Source of the DNA: JBMYRH01 sp049602155
GTDB taxonomy: Bacteria > Myxococcota_A > UBA9042 > PHBI01 > JBMYRH01
Direction: 5' to 3'
Assembly (NCBI GenBank): GCA_049602155.1
Contig: JBMYRH010000021.1
Coordinates: 1-64,000 of the forward strand
DNA length: 64,000 bases
The position numbers were made by a program, and so were the translations under genes. The notes beneath the pieces were generated by a model. The model was given only the letters and a program-made list of their open reading frames with translations, ran no database searches and was not told the DNA's origin. Of this stretch, positions 53,901 to 62,146 are shown in pieces. Each line of letters opens with the position of its first letter. Within the stretch, counting starts at the first letter, position 1.

Positions 53901-54139
53901 GCAGCTACGATTACAACTGCGATGGGCAAGAGACGAAGGAAGGCTCTCTGACGACCGCAGGCAACTGCGCGTTCTTTAGCGACGTGTGCAGCGCAAACAA
54001 CGGCTGGGCAGGGGGGCCGCCAGCATGTGGTCAGACGGGAACGTGGCAGTCAGGCTGTAAGTACGAACTCAAGTGGCCCCTGAGTGACAGTGGGTGCCAT
54101 TGGAGCAACCAGACAGCGACGGTCGTCAAGTGCCGATAA
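50930..54139 (+). CDS. Giant lipoprotein with twelve MopE-type repeats
   Basis: 1069 residues. Lipobox VASGC, then an Ala/Asp/Ser/Thr-rich tether, a Cys-rich region (about 100-260: GPCPGCFGAPCEEDLDC, CPSGMVCEE) and a long array of repeats of the form C-(N/D)-x2-D-(D/N)-D-C-D-G-x3-D-E-x-F, about twelve copies from residue 278 to 920. That is the putative metal-binding MopE motif (PF11617), typical of surface proteins; in MopE it relates to Ca and Cu. The acidic/Cys-rich array should be rigid and metal-stabilised. The GTG follows GGGGGAG. The next gene's GTG overlaps this stop. Confidence 0.85.
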   Translation: MSIRHPFTLCVIVGCFVASGCGSATAPGGDTALDAEGGQGASAPASDAESQDAAVASPDPNRWGDRADTGVTEADVPSALEDSAVTDAGGGDPAPSDTEDTGPCPGCFGAPCEEDLDCNSGWCVEGPDGAMCTKTCSADCPELFSCQSVSAGGDPVYICIYDHIRACRPCDDPADCVHPLTANAAACIEGATSADGAFCATPCGGTGLCPSGMVCEEVEGESVCLPGDGTCTCSDSAIAEQATTSCAQVNDAGSCDGARVCLPEGLTACDAAMPLVESCNEVDDDCDGVLDEGFEEVGQACDGDDDDACLDGVWGCTAEGLTCDDNEASMVEVCDTEDNDCDGEVDEGFEQLGEPCDGNDEDLCTDGAWICSAQGLECDDDEGTAVEQCNGLDDDCDGETDEAFATLGDACDGEDADLCTNGVVVCAEDGAGVSCEESDLEVAEVCNTIDDDCDGAIDEGIEGKDTPCDGDDADLCTDGTWICTLDGLACDDSPEAVVEVCDEIDNDCDGEIDEDFEAKGSPCDGNDEDLCLDGVWACEAQGLACNDDASSSVETCNGLDDDCDDSVDETFPTLGGACDGEDSDLCANGELVCANDSVSVVCLEAGGGIVESCNGLDDDCDGVVPDDEADSDGDGVRVCGGDCNDLTGAIKPGVEELCNAIDDDCDSATDEAFKADGEFTLTDINGDAGLVLGDGCGVGACTEGTVVCGPGGDALACTTHVDASVESCDAEDNDCDGEVDETFKPGGVFTYEDIDGTGVPLGEPCGFGACAGGEAICTEDGDAMTCSTLGAASNEVCNGTDDDCDGTTDEGTTLINDVAALSAAGCKVAGVCGQPGVTMATCEGGAYSCAYSAPNYQVEESFCDSGDNDCDGLVDESLSTDWDGDGHYLPGSCAVPADDCDDTKDVVHPAYPETCDGVDNNCDNIVDPPGSALCTTLYQDGDGDNYGSGLPSCRCDTSGGWTATTPGDCYEDNAQAKPGQTSYFSSDRGDGSYDYNCDGQETKEGSLTTAGNCAFFSDVCSANNGWAGGPPACGQTGTWQSGCKYELKWPLSDSGCHWSNQTATVVKCR

Positions 54140-55182
54140 GGGCTGCGATTGCGGTCGTCTTTTTTGCCGGCCTTATCGCTCACTCAAGTTGGGCTCAGGC
54201 TGGGACAATCCATGAGGTGGGGCGCGCGGGCTATCAAGCCTTGCCGTCGCTCTTCTGGCAGGAGCTGGCTTCCGCCAAGGCGCACAAAGAGAAGGTCGTC
54301 GTAGTCTTCACCGCAGATTGGTGCTCTCCCTGTAAGACCATCAAGGTGTTGCTCGAACAGAGCCCGGTTGTTCAGCGCTCTGTGCGCGACGTCCGGTTGC
54401 TCTTCATTGACGTCGACGAGTGGCGTGGGCCCGCCCATGGGCTGATCGCAGGGGCGCTACCGAATAAACTCCCGATGATCGCGCGGGTCGATGACCAGGG
54501 GCAGCTGGTGCAGCTGGCCATGGGGACGCAGATGGGGCTGTTGAGCCCCGAGGCGACGGCGGGGAACTTCCGTCGCTTGGCGTTCGGTAAGCCGGTTGAA
54601 CGCCCGGCGTATCTGGATGACAACGAGGCCAAGATGGCGCTCGTGAGGGCGAACGCAAAGCGCCGCAAGGCCCGTAACGAAGGCGTCGAGCGCCTTGAGG
54701 TCGAGGTCGAGGGGAGCCGTCTATTGGCGTCGGGTGAGACTGAGTGGCGCCTGCGAGTGGTGATCCGCAACTTGGATACGCGACGACGTTGGTTTGTCCT
54801 CCCTGGGCGTCTCGGTGCACCCCGTCCGGACATGTTTGAGGCCAAGGGGCGAGAGACGCTGCGCTTTAACGAGCATGTCCGCGCACACATGACGCACTTT
54901 AAGGGAGCGCACGACCTCTATGTCCTCCCCCTCGCGGGTGCCAGCGACGCGGTGCTCTCTGGGTGGGTTGTGCGGGGGCCAGGGTCGGGCGCGACACTGG
55001 AGATCACTGAACTTCAGAGGTTTAACCTTGGGGGCGAGGCTGTCACCTTTGACAAGAAGGTGCCATACGAGCTCCGAATCGCCGACGCGGGTGATGTCCG
55101 GACGGCGTGGTCGAGCGACGTGGCGGTCGCGGTGGAGCTTATCCCCAATCGCGTCCTGAAGGCGCCGCTCAGCGCTCCATAG
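54130..55182 (+). CDS. Periplasmic thioredoxin-like protein (CSPC)
   Basis: 350 residues from GTG 54130, which overlaps the MopE-lipoprotein stop by 10 bp; a longer frame from 54094 is possible. Signal peptide MPIRAAIAVVFFAGLIAHSSWAQA. A thioredoxin domain contains KVVVVFTADWCSPCKTIKVLL with the CSPC pair and a cis-Pro in NKLPMIARVD. A second domain (about 180-350) is beta-rich and has no recognised family. Probably a disulfide oxidoreductase for the Cys-rich surface proteins around it. Here the motif is Cys, unlike the UGFC lipoprotein at 43749. Confidence 0.78.
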   Translation: MPIRAAIAVVFFAGLIAHSSWAQAGTIHEVGRAGYQALPSLFWQELASAKAHKEKVVVVFTADWCSPCKTIKVLLEQSPVVQRSVRDVRLLFIDVDEWRGPAHGLIAGALPNKLPMIARVDDQGQLVQLAMGTQMGLLSPEATAGNFRRLAFGKPVERPAYLDDNEAKMALVRANAKRRKARNEGVERLEVEVEGSRLLASGETEWRLRVVIRNLDTRRRWFVLPGRLGAPRPDMFEAKGRETLRFNEHVRAHMTHFKGAHDLYVLPLAGASDAVLSGWVVRGPGSGATLEITELQRFNLGGEAVTFDKKVPYELRIADAGDVRTAWSSDVAVAVELIPNRVLKAPLSAP

Positions 55183-55255
55183 CTCACATTGACGTCACGT
55201 CCGGTGATTCATAGTCTCATAGGACATGAAAGCAGGTGGGGCATGGGGGCTGAGC

Positions 55256-58126
55256 ATGATGCGGAGTGATCGTTGGGCGACGTTTTGGGCACTGCTGAGC
55301 GTCCTCGTGTTGACTGGATGTGGCTCCATCGACCTCACGTCCGGCAACGCGTGCCAGCCCTACTGCGCGGACGGGGCTCCCTACGTATGTAACGCTGCAG
55401 GGCAGGCTGTCGCCGCTCAGCCGTGTGACGAGGGCTTCACCTGCTTGGCGGGCAGTTGCGCTCCAGAGTCGTGCCCAGCAGACAGCTGCAGCGCGGCGTG
55501 TCCGTGTGAGGAGGGGAGCGTATGTACCGACGGCACTTGCGTGACCGCCTGTGTGCCCGAGTGTGATAGCAGCGCGTGTGGCGCCGATGGCTGCGGTGGC
55601 TCATGCGGTAGCTGCGCGGAGGGCCTATTTTGTGTGGAGGGCGCCTGCTCGGACACCTGTGAACCTGCTTGTGACGGCAAGGTTTGCGGTGACGATGGCT
55701 GCGGGGGCGGCTGTGGTGAGTGCGCGGCTGAGGAGTTCTGCGTCGAGGGCGCCTGCGTGACAGAGTGTGACGCGAGCTGCGGAGACGCGGTCTGCGGGGA
55801 TGACGGCTGCGGTGGCAGCTGCGGCGAGTGTCCGGAGGGACAGAATTGCGCTGCGGGCGCCTGCGTCCTCGTCTGCGCACCCGACTGCCAAGGCAAGGTC
55901 TGTGGGCCCGATGGCTGCGGTGGTACCTGTGGGAGTTGCGGTGACACCGATGGTGCGGCCTGCGACGATGACGGGCAGTGCGTGTGCACACCCGAGGTCA
56001 GTGTGGGCTGCGCGGATGAGGACACGGCGGCCTTTCTGGACAGCTGTGGCAACGTCGGAGAGGTGGTCTTGGATTGCCCCGGAGGCATGTTGTGTGAGGC
56101 TGGTGAGTGCAGCTGTCAGGCCGCGCATGCAACCGACTGTGTGGAAGGTGCCCCGACGGAGATTGGCAGCTACGACAGCTGTGGTGTCTACGAGGAGACG
56201 ATAGAGACCTGTGAGGGAGGTCAGGTGTGCCAAGCGGGAGCGTGTCAATGTGCACCGGTCGCAGAGCCGGCCTGCGCCGAAGACGGAGATGTGTACAGCG
56301 TCGACTCTTGCGGGACTCCGCTGGAGCTCATCGAGGATTGCCTGCCGGGGGCCGTCTGTACGGACGGTGCATGTCTATGCTCAGAGACCTCTGAGCTTGA
56401 CTGCGTCGCGGGCGTTCAGGGCTCGAATTGTTGCTCGCCTCACCCGACGCCCGGCTGTGACAACCCCGAGGTCGTCGCGTGTGTCTGCGAGGCGCAACCC
56501 TCCTGTTGCGACGACGTATGGAATGAAGACTGTCTTGAGGCGATGTGGGCCGAGGGGTGCGGGACCTGTGAGGGGACCTGGAGCCATCAGCCGGTCGCGA
56601 TCGATTCATGCGGGCAGATGACCCCTACGGGCGAGTGCCCAGTTAACCATGTGTGCCAAGGCAAGGGCATCTGCACTCAGACCGAGGCGTTTTGTGACAA
56701 CCAGACGGACAGTCTGCTGCTCGAAGCTCAGGATCTCTTTGGTGATGAGAGCACTGTGGACAACGGTGACTGTTACGCTGCGTCACAAGTCATTCAGCAA
56801 GTTGAGCAGTGCGTCGGCGATTATTGCGGAGGCGACTGGGGGTGTGAGGCCAGTAATGACGGCGGCGTTTCTCAGGGAGGTCCGTGCGATGATTTGGTCG
56901 GGGCATGCAGTGAGCTGCCGACTTGTGCTGGCTACCTGAGTTGCCTCCAGGGATGCGGGGCAGATCAGGCATGTGTTGTGGAGTGTTTACCCGGGAGCAC
57001 TCTTCACGTGTTGGGCGCCTGTATTGACGTGCAATATCAACAAGAGCTCCTGATTTCTGCACCCTGCGCTAGCTGCTTTGGAGACTACTTCGACTGTGTT
57101 TTTGCGACGTGCCTTGGACCGTGTGGAGACAATGACTGCACCAATACATGCGTCACGACGACCTGCATGCCTCAGCTCTTTGAGTGTATGGGGCCGGTCC
57201 AGTACATGTGCGACTCCTATTGCAGTGAACGCGAATGTGGCGACGACTGGTGTGGAGGATCGTGCGGCACCTGCAACGATGCGCAGGTATGCTCTCCCGC
57301 TGACGGCACCTGTGACTGCCCTTGTGCCCAGGTCACCTGCGAGGACGAGGGCTTCCAGTGTGGCAGCTTTGAGTGTGACTCTGACAGTTGCGAGGGTGAC
57401 GCCTCGGGGTGCGGATCGTTGAATGAGCCTTGGGCAGAGTGGAATACGAGCGGCAGTGAGCTAACCGGCGGTCAGGTCGTCAGCGCTGTCCTCCCCGTGA
57501 TTGGAGACGAGACAGGCGCTGTCGCAAACAACGGTGCGGCCTCTCCCAGCTGGACGATGATGCGGGTAGGAGACGCTGGGATGGTCGGCTCGCCTCCATT
57601 CGAGATGCTTGAGGTGGGGGTGTTGACCTTTGATGTCTCAGGCATCCCCGAGGGCGCGGTCATTGAGTCAGCGCTACTCAGGATGTACCAGGCCAAGGTC
57701 GTCGGGGAACTCCCTTTCATGGCGGAGAATTATGTCCATGTCGGGGTTCAGCATATCCGCTTCGAGGGCTTCTCATGGGACGCTGTCGTCGGCGCGACGC
57801 CTGTCGAGGCGACCGGGACCGAGAATTATCAGGTGATCCTGTCAAGTGACCCCAGCCTCGGCTGGAAGAACGTCGATATCGCGCCGGCAGTTCGCTACGA
57901 GTTAGCGACGTGCCAGGAGAGGCTGCAGCTGCGTGTTCTGTGGCTACCGGAGTTTGGCAACGAACCCAACGAGACGTTCGGCGATGGGACGCAGGAGTCC
58001 AATCAGGTGCACTTCAATTCTGACAACGCCAAGGACAATAACCCCGCCATCACGATCAGTTATCGCATCGGCGGCGTGCCGGTCTCGGAGACCGAGCCCC
58101 AGACTGGGGCTGGTGGCACGAACTAA
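55256..58126 (+). CDS. Large Cys-rich surface lipoprotein with DNRLRE-like end
   Basis: 956 residues from the ATG at 55256 (MMRSDRWATFWALLSVLVLTGC; alternative ATG 55226). Lipobox VLTGC. The N-terminal half has five or more CGxDGCGGxCGxC repeats (for example CGADGCGGSCGSCAEG). Cys-spaced modules follow (QPSCCDDVWNEDCLEAM..GCGTC, CAYLSC-type CAGYLSCLQGCG). The final 230 residues form a DNRLRE-type beta-sandwich (GVLTFDVSGIPEGAVIESALLRMYQ, with AVRYEL and NNPAITISYR). This looks like an adhesin or structural surface protein stabilised by many disulfides. Transcribed after the thioredoxin gene, 73 bp apart. Confidence 0.75.
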   Translation: MMRSDRWATFWALLSVLVLTGCGSIDLTSGNACQPYCADGAPYVCNAAGQAVAAQPCDEGFTCLAGSCAPESCPADSCSAACPCEEGSVCTDGTCVTACVPECDSSACGADGCGGSCGSCAEGLFCVEGACSDTCEPACDGKVCGDDGCGGGCGECAAEEFCVEGACVTECDASCGDAVCGDDGCGGSCGECPEGQNCAAGACVLVCAPDCQGKVCGPDGCGGTCGSCGDTDGAACDDDGQCVCTPEVSVGCADEDTAAFLDSCGNVGEVVLDCPGGMLCEAGECSCQAAHATDCVEGAPTEIGSYDSCGVYEETIETCEGGQVCQAGACQCAPVAEPACAEDGDVYSVDSCGTPLELIEDCLPGAVCTDGACLCSETSELDCVAGVQGSNCCSPHPTPGCDNPEVVACVCEAQPSCCDDVWNEDCLEAMWAEGCGTCEGTWSHQPVAIDSCGQMTPTGECPVNHVCQGKGICTQTEAFCDNQTDSLLLEAQDLFGDESTVDNGDCYAASQVIQQVEQCVGDYCGGDWGCEASNDGGVSQGGPCDDLVGACSELPTCAGYLSCLQGCGADQACVVECLPGSTLHVLGACIDVQYQQELLISAPCASCFGDYFDCVFATCLGPCGDNDCTNTCVTTTCMPQLFECMGPVQYMCDSYCSERECGDDWCGGSCGTCNDAQVCSPADGTCDCPCAQVTCEDEGFQCGSFECDSDSCEGDASGCGSLNEPWAEWNTSGSELTGGQVVSAVLPVIGDETGAVANNGAASPSWTMMRVGDAGMVGSPPFEMLEVGVLTFDVSGIPEGAVIESALLRMYQAKVVGELPFMAENYVHVGVQHIRFEGFSWDAVVGATPVEATGTENYQVILSSDPSLGWKNVDIAPAVRYELATCQERLQLRVLWLPEFGNEPNETFGDGTQESNQVHFNSDNAKDNNPAITISYRIGGVPVSETEPQTGAGGTN

Positions 58127-58510
58127 GGGGGCCTCCCTCTAGCGATGACCGCTTGGCCGATTGGACGGCTGAGTGCCGAGCTCAGCTGGCGGACCCCGAG
58201 CGGCGCTGAGGAGGCCATCCCGCCCGACCTGCGTGCGGTCGGTGGATCTACAGGGCTGCTGAGCGACAGAATCGCGCCTGTGCTGCGGTGGGCTAGGCTC
58301 TGTACGGCTATTAACTCAAGCCATCGCTCACGCTACTCGCCCATGTCCCGCAGGGCCTGGTTGGCCGCACGGAGGGGGCTCTCGAGAGCAGCAGGTGCTC
58401 TGTCGAGAGGGTTGCCGAGGACATGCAGGCGAGGCTAACCATAGCGGGCCGCCTGTCGAGGCAAAGTTCAGGTGGGTCGGCGCCGCAGCGCAGCGCCGAC
58501 CCAATCGAAG
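58127..58510. other. Non-coding interval between convergent genes
   Basis: 384 bp between the stops at 58126 and 58511. A short open frame (58145-58438) has no Shine-Dalgarno and non-coding composition, so I see no gene here. The only structure is the hairpin at 58473-58503. Confidence 0.6.
58473..58503. terminator. Strong 11-bp stem terminator
   Basis: A perfect inverted repeat TGGGTCGGCGC / GCGCCGACCCA with a 9-nt loop sits 8 bp beyond the stop of the minus-strand lipoprotein gene and can serve both directions. No U-tract. Confidence 0.65.
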
Positions 58511-61500
58511 CTACTCGCAGCCCTTGACGAACTGCATGTTGTCCACGGCGATGCCGGGGCCGTCATTGACGTAGGCGTTGCCAGAGTCGAAGGCGAAGCG
58601 CAGTCCGATGGACTGACCGCTCCAGTCGTTGAGGTCGATGCTGATGGAGGTCCAGTCGCCAAAGTCACCGCAGTTGAGTTCGCTCTTATCGAAGAGCAGC
58701 GTCTCCGTCCCTGCGTTGCTGTAGTCGATGACGCTGATGGTGAAGGCGTCGTCGCTCGCGAATGCGGCACCACCTGCGCAGTTCGGGTTCGCCTCGATGC
58801 CGAGGTAGAGATCGAACTCAAGGGTCCACGTCTCGGCCGGATTGAGGACGAACTCGGGGGAGCTGGTCGAACCACAGGAGGCCATCGCCTCGGGGTCAGT
58901 CAAGACGTCGCCGCCGTAGTCGGTCCCGTTGCCGAAGTAGAGCATCATGCTGCCGTCAGTGGGCGTGATGCCGGCCGTCTCGCCGCTGACTTGCCAGACC
59001 GACGAGGCGTCGCCCATGGATCCGTCACCCGGCGTACAGCTCTCGCTGTCCCACGCGGGGCCGCTCTCGAAGTCCATGGTCAGGCTGTCGTCTGCTCCCG
59101 GGAAGCAGCAGAGCGGCGAGTCGATGGGGGTCTCGACGCAGACGAAGTCCTCACACGCCGCCATGTAGCAGCTGTCGGACGAGGCACACTCGCTGGAGTC
59201 GATGCACTCGACCGCGCTGCAAGCGGAGCCAAAGGCCACGTCATCGATGAAGGGGCCAGCGTAGTCGTTCTTGTACTGGTCGGCCTCAAATTCCCAGACC
59301 ACGTGAATGGTCTGGCCCACGAAGTCGCTCAAGTCGACGCGTGAGGTCATCCATGCGCCGCGTGTCGTGTTCAGCAGGTGGCTCGTGTGCCAGGTGTCCG
59401 AGTCCCACATGCAGCTCGCGTAGCTCGCTGCGTCATCCATGGAGATGAGGCCTACACAGAGTTCATCGATGGGGAAGCCTGGGAAGAAGTCCGCTGCCGC
59501 GTTGTCGTCCCACTCGGTCTCCAGCAACATCTGGAACTCGACGTAAGGGGTGCCCGCTGTGAAGGGCGGCACCATGACGGCGGGGCTCCAGAGCTGGCCG
59601 TTCACGCTCGATGCGGCCGAGGCGTAGGTCCCGGTGGATGGGTCGCTGAAGTTGACACTCTGGGTGCCCATCCATGCGTCTGTGTCGGTCACATGCCAGA
59701 CCACCGAGTCAGAGTTGCTGTTTGTCGTGAAGCCCCCAAGGCCTCCCTCGAATCCCTCAGTTGCGACGCCCATCCAAGTCTCGGAGCAGCAGGTCGGGTC
59801 GTCGCTGTAGTTGTACTCGCACGAACCGTCGTTGCAGGTGCCTGTCGCGCAGGCGTTGTCGCCAGCGCAGTCGCTGTCCTCGACGCAGCAGTTGGCGTCC
59901 GCGACGTTCTCCATACAGGTGCCGAGTTCACACCAGACGTCTGTGCACGCGTCTCCGCCACCACAGTCGGACTGGCCCATGCACTCGTCCGCGCACCAGC
60001 TCGAGACCGAGATGTCGTCGATGTAGACACCCTCGTAGTCGTTCAGGGTAGCCATCCCGGCCGAGTCACCGCTGTCGAAGTCGAAGCCGACGCTGATGAC
60101 TTTGCCCTCGTAGTCGGCGAGGTCGACGCCGATCTGTACGAACGCGCCATTGGTGGTGTTGCAGATCGTGTCGTTTGAGGCCCAGACCATCTCGGGGTCC
60201 GCTCCTACAGGGGTGACCCACACGGAGAGGACATCCCACGTGTCAGCTGGGCAAGGCTCCGTAGAGCCGTCGTACTCGGTCGACATGTAGAGCTCGAAGG
60301 AGAGGACCGTGCTGCCAGAGCTCTCAGCCAGGGTGAAGATCGGGCTCCAGGCTGTCGCCTTGGCCGGGTTCACTGGGTTGGCGGCGTACGTCATGGTCGA
60401 CGGGTCACCCATGTACAGTGAGCTGTTGCCGGACGCAGCGCGTGCGGTGGAGAGCTGCCAGGAGATGTTGTCCGCCATCTCATCATCCAGGGACCACTCC
60501 GTGAAGAAGTTGTCGCCCTCGAAGTCCTCAGCGTTGAGGCCGCCGGCACCTGTCGCCGGGTAGCTTGAGCCCTCATTGCAGCATGCGCTGTCGACTTCAT
60601 TGCTGCAGTTGCCTGCATCGCACGTGTAGGTGTTGCAGGCGTCGTTGGTGCCACAGTCCGCGTCCGTGACGCAGCCGTCACAGGCGCTGCCGGGGGATGC
60701 CCACTCGTAGGCGCAGATACCGCCGTCACCGTTGGAGAACCCGGTGCACACGTCGTTGGTGCACAGGTCGCCGTCGCTCGGGCAGCCCTGGCCACCCTCA
60801 GCGCACTGGGTGTCCTCACAGCTCGTCTCGACCAGGATGTCGTCGAGGTAGGCGCCATGCCACGTGCTCGAGCCGCTCCAGTCGCCAGCGCCATCGGTGA
60901 TGAAGTTGAAGTGGACGGTGACTGTCTCGCCGGCCCACTCACTCAGGTCGATCGCTTGGTGAACGAAGCCGTCTGAGTTGTTCTCGACACCGAAGGCCTC
61001 GGTGCTCTTCCAGACGACGACGTTGTCCGTCGCGGTCTCGATGTAGATGGTCAGGTAGTCGACGTCGTAGACCGTCCCGCCGCCAAGGTCGAGCGCTGGC
61101 TCGGCGGCCATGTCGATCCAGAAGGTGAGGTGTGACGCTGAGTCGGCCTCGAGCTCAATGCTCGAGAGCACGTACTCGAGGTTCAGCGGGGTCGAGTCGC
61201 CAGCGAAGGCGTCCGCAGGGACACAATCATTGAGGGGGCCGCTGTAGTAGGTCGGGCAGCCTGGTACACCGAAGTGCAGGCTGAACCCTGGGGTGACGTA
61301 GAGGTCGCCACTCACGCCAACGGTCGCCGAGTCGCTCGGTGCGAGGTCGACGACGAGGCCTGTCCCGACGGTGCCACCATCGAAGTTCTCGTGGACGTAC
61401 GTCTGGCCGTCGTCGCAGCCGACGACGGGGTAGTACTCACAGCCATTCTCGCTGCAGGGGTTGGAGCAGACGTCATTGGTCTGATCGTCGCTGTCATCGC

Positions 61501-61927
61501 AGTCACTCGAGGCCTCGCAGCAGCCGTCAAGCTCTGTGAACTCGCAGACACCATCTGCGTTACAGATCCCCGTCTGGCAGCAGCCGGCCTCGGCGGCGCA
61601 GTCGTCGTCGGACTGGCAGCCCTCAGGCCCCGTGGTGTCGTCCTCAGGCTCCGTAGTGTCGTCCTCAGGCTCCGTAGTGTCGTCCTCAGGCTCCGTGGTG
61701 TCGTCCTCAGGCTCCGTGGTGTCGTCCTCGGGTCCATCGGTGTCGTCCTCGGGCTCCGTGGTGTCGTTCACGGAGGTCGACGTGTCGTCCTCGGTGGAGC
61801 CACTGTCGGACGAGGTGCTGGTGTCGGGGAAGCCTGTGCTGGCGTCCTCGCCGTTGTCTTCATCGCCGCCACACGCGATCAGCGCGGCGGCCAGGAGCAT
61901 CGTGATGCCGAAACGAACCGTAGTCAT
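58511..61927 (-). CDS. Giant lipoprotein with four repeated MAM-like/jelly-roll modules
   Basis: 1138 residues from the ATG at 61927 (GAGAGAGG upstream). Lipobox ALIAC, then a D/T/S/E tether including seven DDT(T/D)(E/G)PE units. Cys-rich knots (CQSDDDCAAEAGCCQTGIC, CVEDSDCAGDNACATGTC) alternate with four similar jelly-roll domains of about 150 residues. Each has a W-aromatic opening such as NSDSVVWHVTDT, SLYMGDPSTMTYA and a W/Y-rich strand ending in GP(F/Y)IDDV. These resemble MAM/choice-of-anchor modules of adhesins. Function unknown; surface exposed. Confidence 0.78.
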   Translation of the reverse strand: MTTVRFGITMLLAAALIACGGDEDNGEDASTGFPDTSTSSDSGSTEDDTSTSVNDTTEPEDDTDGPEDDTTEPEDDTTEPEDDTTEPEDDTTEPEDDTTGPEGCQSDDDCAAEAGCCQTGICNADGVCEFTELDGCCEASSDCDDSDDQTNDVCSNPCSENGCEYYPVVGCDDGQTYVHENFDGGTVGTGLVVDLAPSDSATVGVSGDLYVTPGFSLHFGVPGCPTYYSGPLNDCVPADAFAGDSTPLNLEYVLSSIELEADSASHLTFWIDMAAEPALDLGGGTVYDVDYLTIYIETATDNVVVWKSTEAFGVENNSDGFVHQAIDLSEWAGETVTVHFNFITDGAGDWSGSSTWHGAYLDDILVETSCEDTQCAEGGQGCPSDGDLCTNDVCTGFSNGDGGICAYEWASPGSACDGCVTDADCGTNDACNTYTCDAGNCSNEVDSACCNEGSSYPATGAGGLNAEDFEGDNFFTEWSLDDEMADNISWQLSTARAASGNSSLYMGDPSTMTYAANPVNPAKATAWSPIFTLAESSGSTVLSFELYMSTEYDGSTEPCPADTWDVLSVWVTPVGADPEMVWASNDTICNTTNGAFVQIGVDLADYEGKVISVGFDFDSGDSAGMATLNDYEGVYIDDISVSSWCADECMGQSDCGGGDACTDVWCELGTCMENVADANCCVEDSDCAGDNACATGTCNDGSCEYNYSDDPTCCSETWMGVATEGFEGGLGGFTTNSNSDSVVWHVTDTDAWMGTQSVNFSDPSTGTYASAASSVNGQLWSPAVMVPPFTAGTPYVEFQMLLETEWDDNAAADFFPGFPIDELCVGLISMDDAASYASCMWDSDTWHTSHLLNTTRGAWMTSRVDLSDFVGQTIHVVWEFEADQYKNDYAGPFIDDVAFGSACSAVECIDSSECASSDSCYMAACEDFVCVETPIDSPLCCFPGADDSLTMDFESGPAWDSESCTPGDGSMGDASSVWQVSGETAGITPTDGSMMLYFGNGTDYGGDVLTDPEAMASCGSTSSPEFVLNPAETWTLEFDLYLGIEANPNCAGGAAFASDDAFTISVIDYSNAGTETLLFDKSELNCGDFGDWTSISIDLNDWSGQSIGLRFAFDSGNAYVNDGPGIAVDNMQFVKGCE
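61622..61768 (-). repeat. 21-bp tandem repeat coding DDTTEPE
   Basis: Seven in-phase copies of a 21-bp unit, read on the minus strand as (D/N)DT(T/D)(E/G)PE, lie in the tether of the giant lipoprotein. The unit is a multiple of three, so length change keeps the frame. Third-base variation is low (GTGTCGTCCTCAGGCTCC), indicating recent expansion. Confidence 0.85.
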
Positions 61928-62146
61928 TGGAGCCTCTCTCATGTGCTCACTGCGGGCGCGCGCGGGGCAGGGATTGTGCAGGTGCCGCGGCCGCATGAGC
62001 GTGTTGTTCAAGATTACGCCTCTCGCGAAGCGCGGAGACCATACGAGGAGATCGCGCCCGTGTCACGCGCGGTAAAGAGTACTTCAGAAAGCGTCGCAAC
62101 CAGGCGTCGTTTTATGGCAACCTCACCGCACTCTGCCGGAGGCGTG

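Noticed and set aside
54130..55182. Another UGA-recoded thioredoxin
   Set aside because: The active site is CSPC with ordinary Cys codons; the frame has no internal stop.
58145..58438. 97-codon plus-strand frame in the 384-bp interval
   Set aside because: No Shine-Dalgarno, no signal or domain, Arg/Ala-rich noise typical of GC-rich non-coding DNA.
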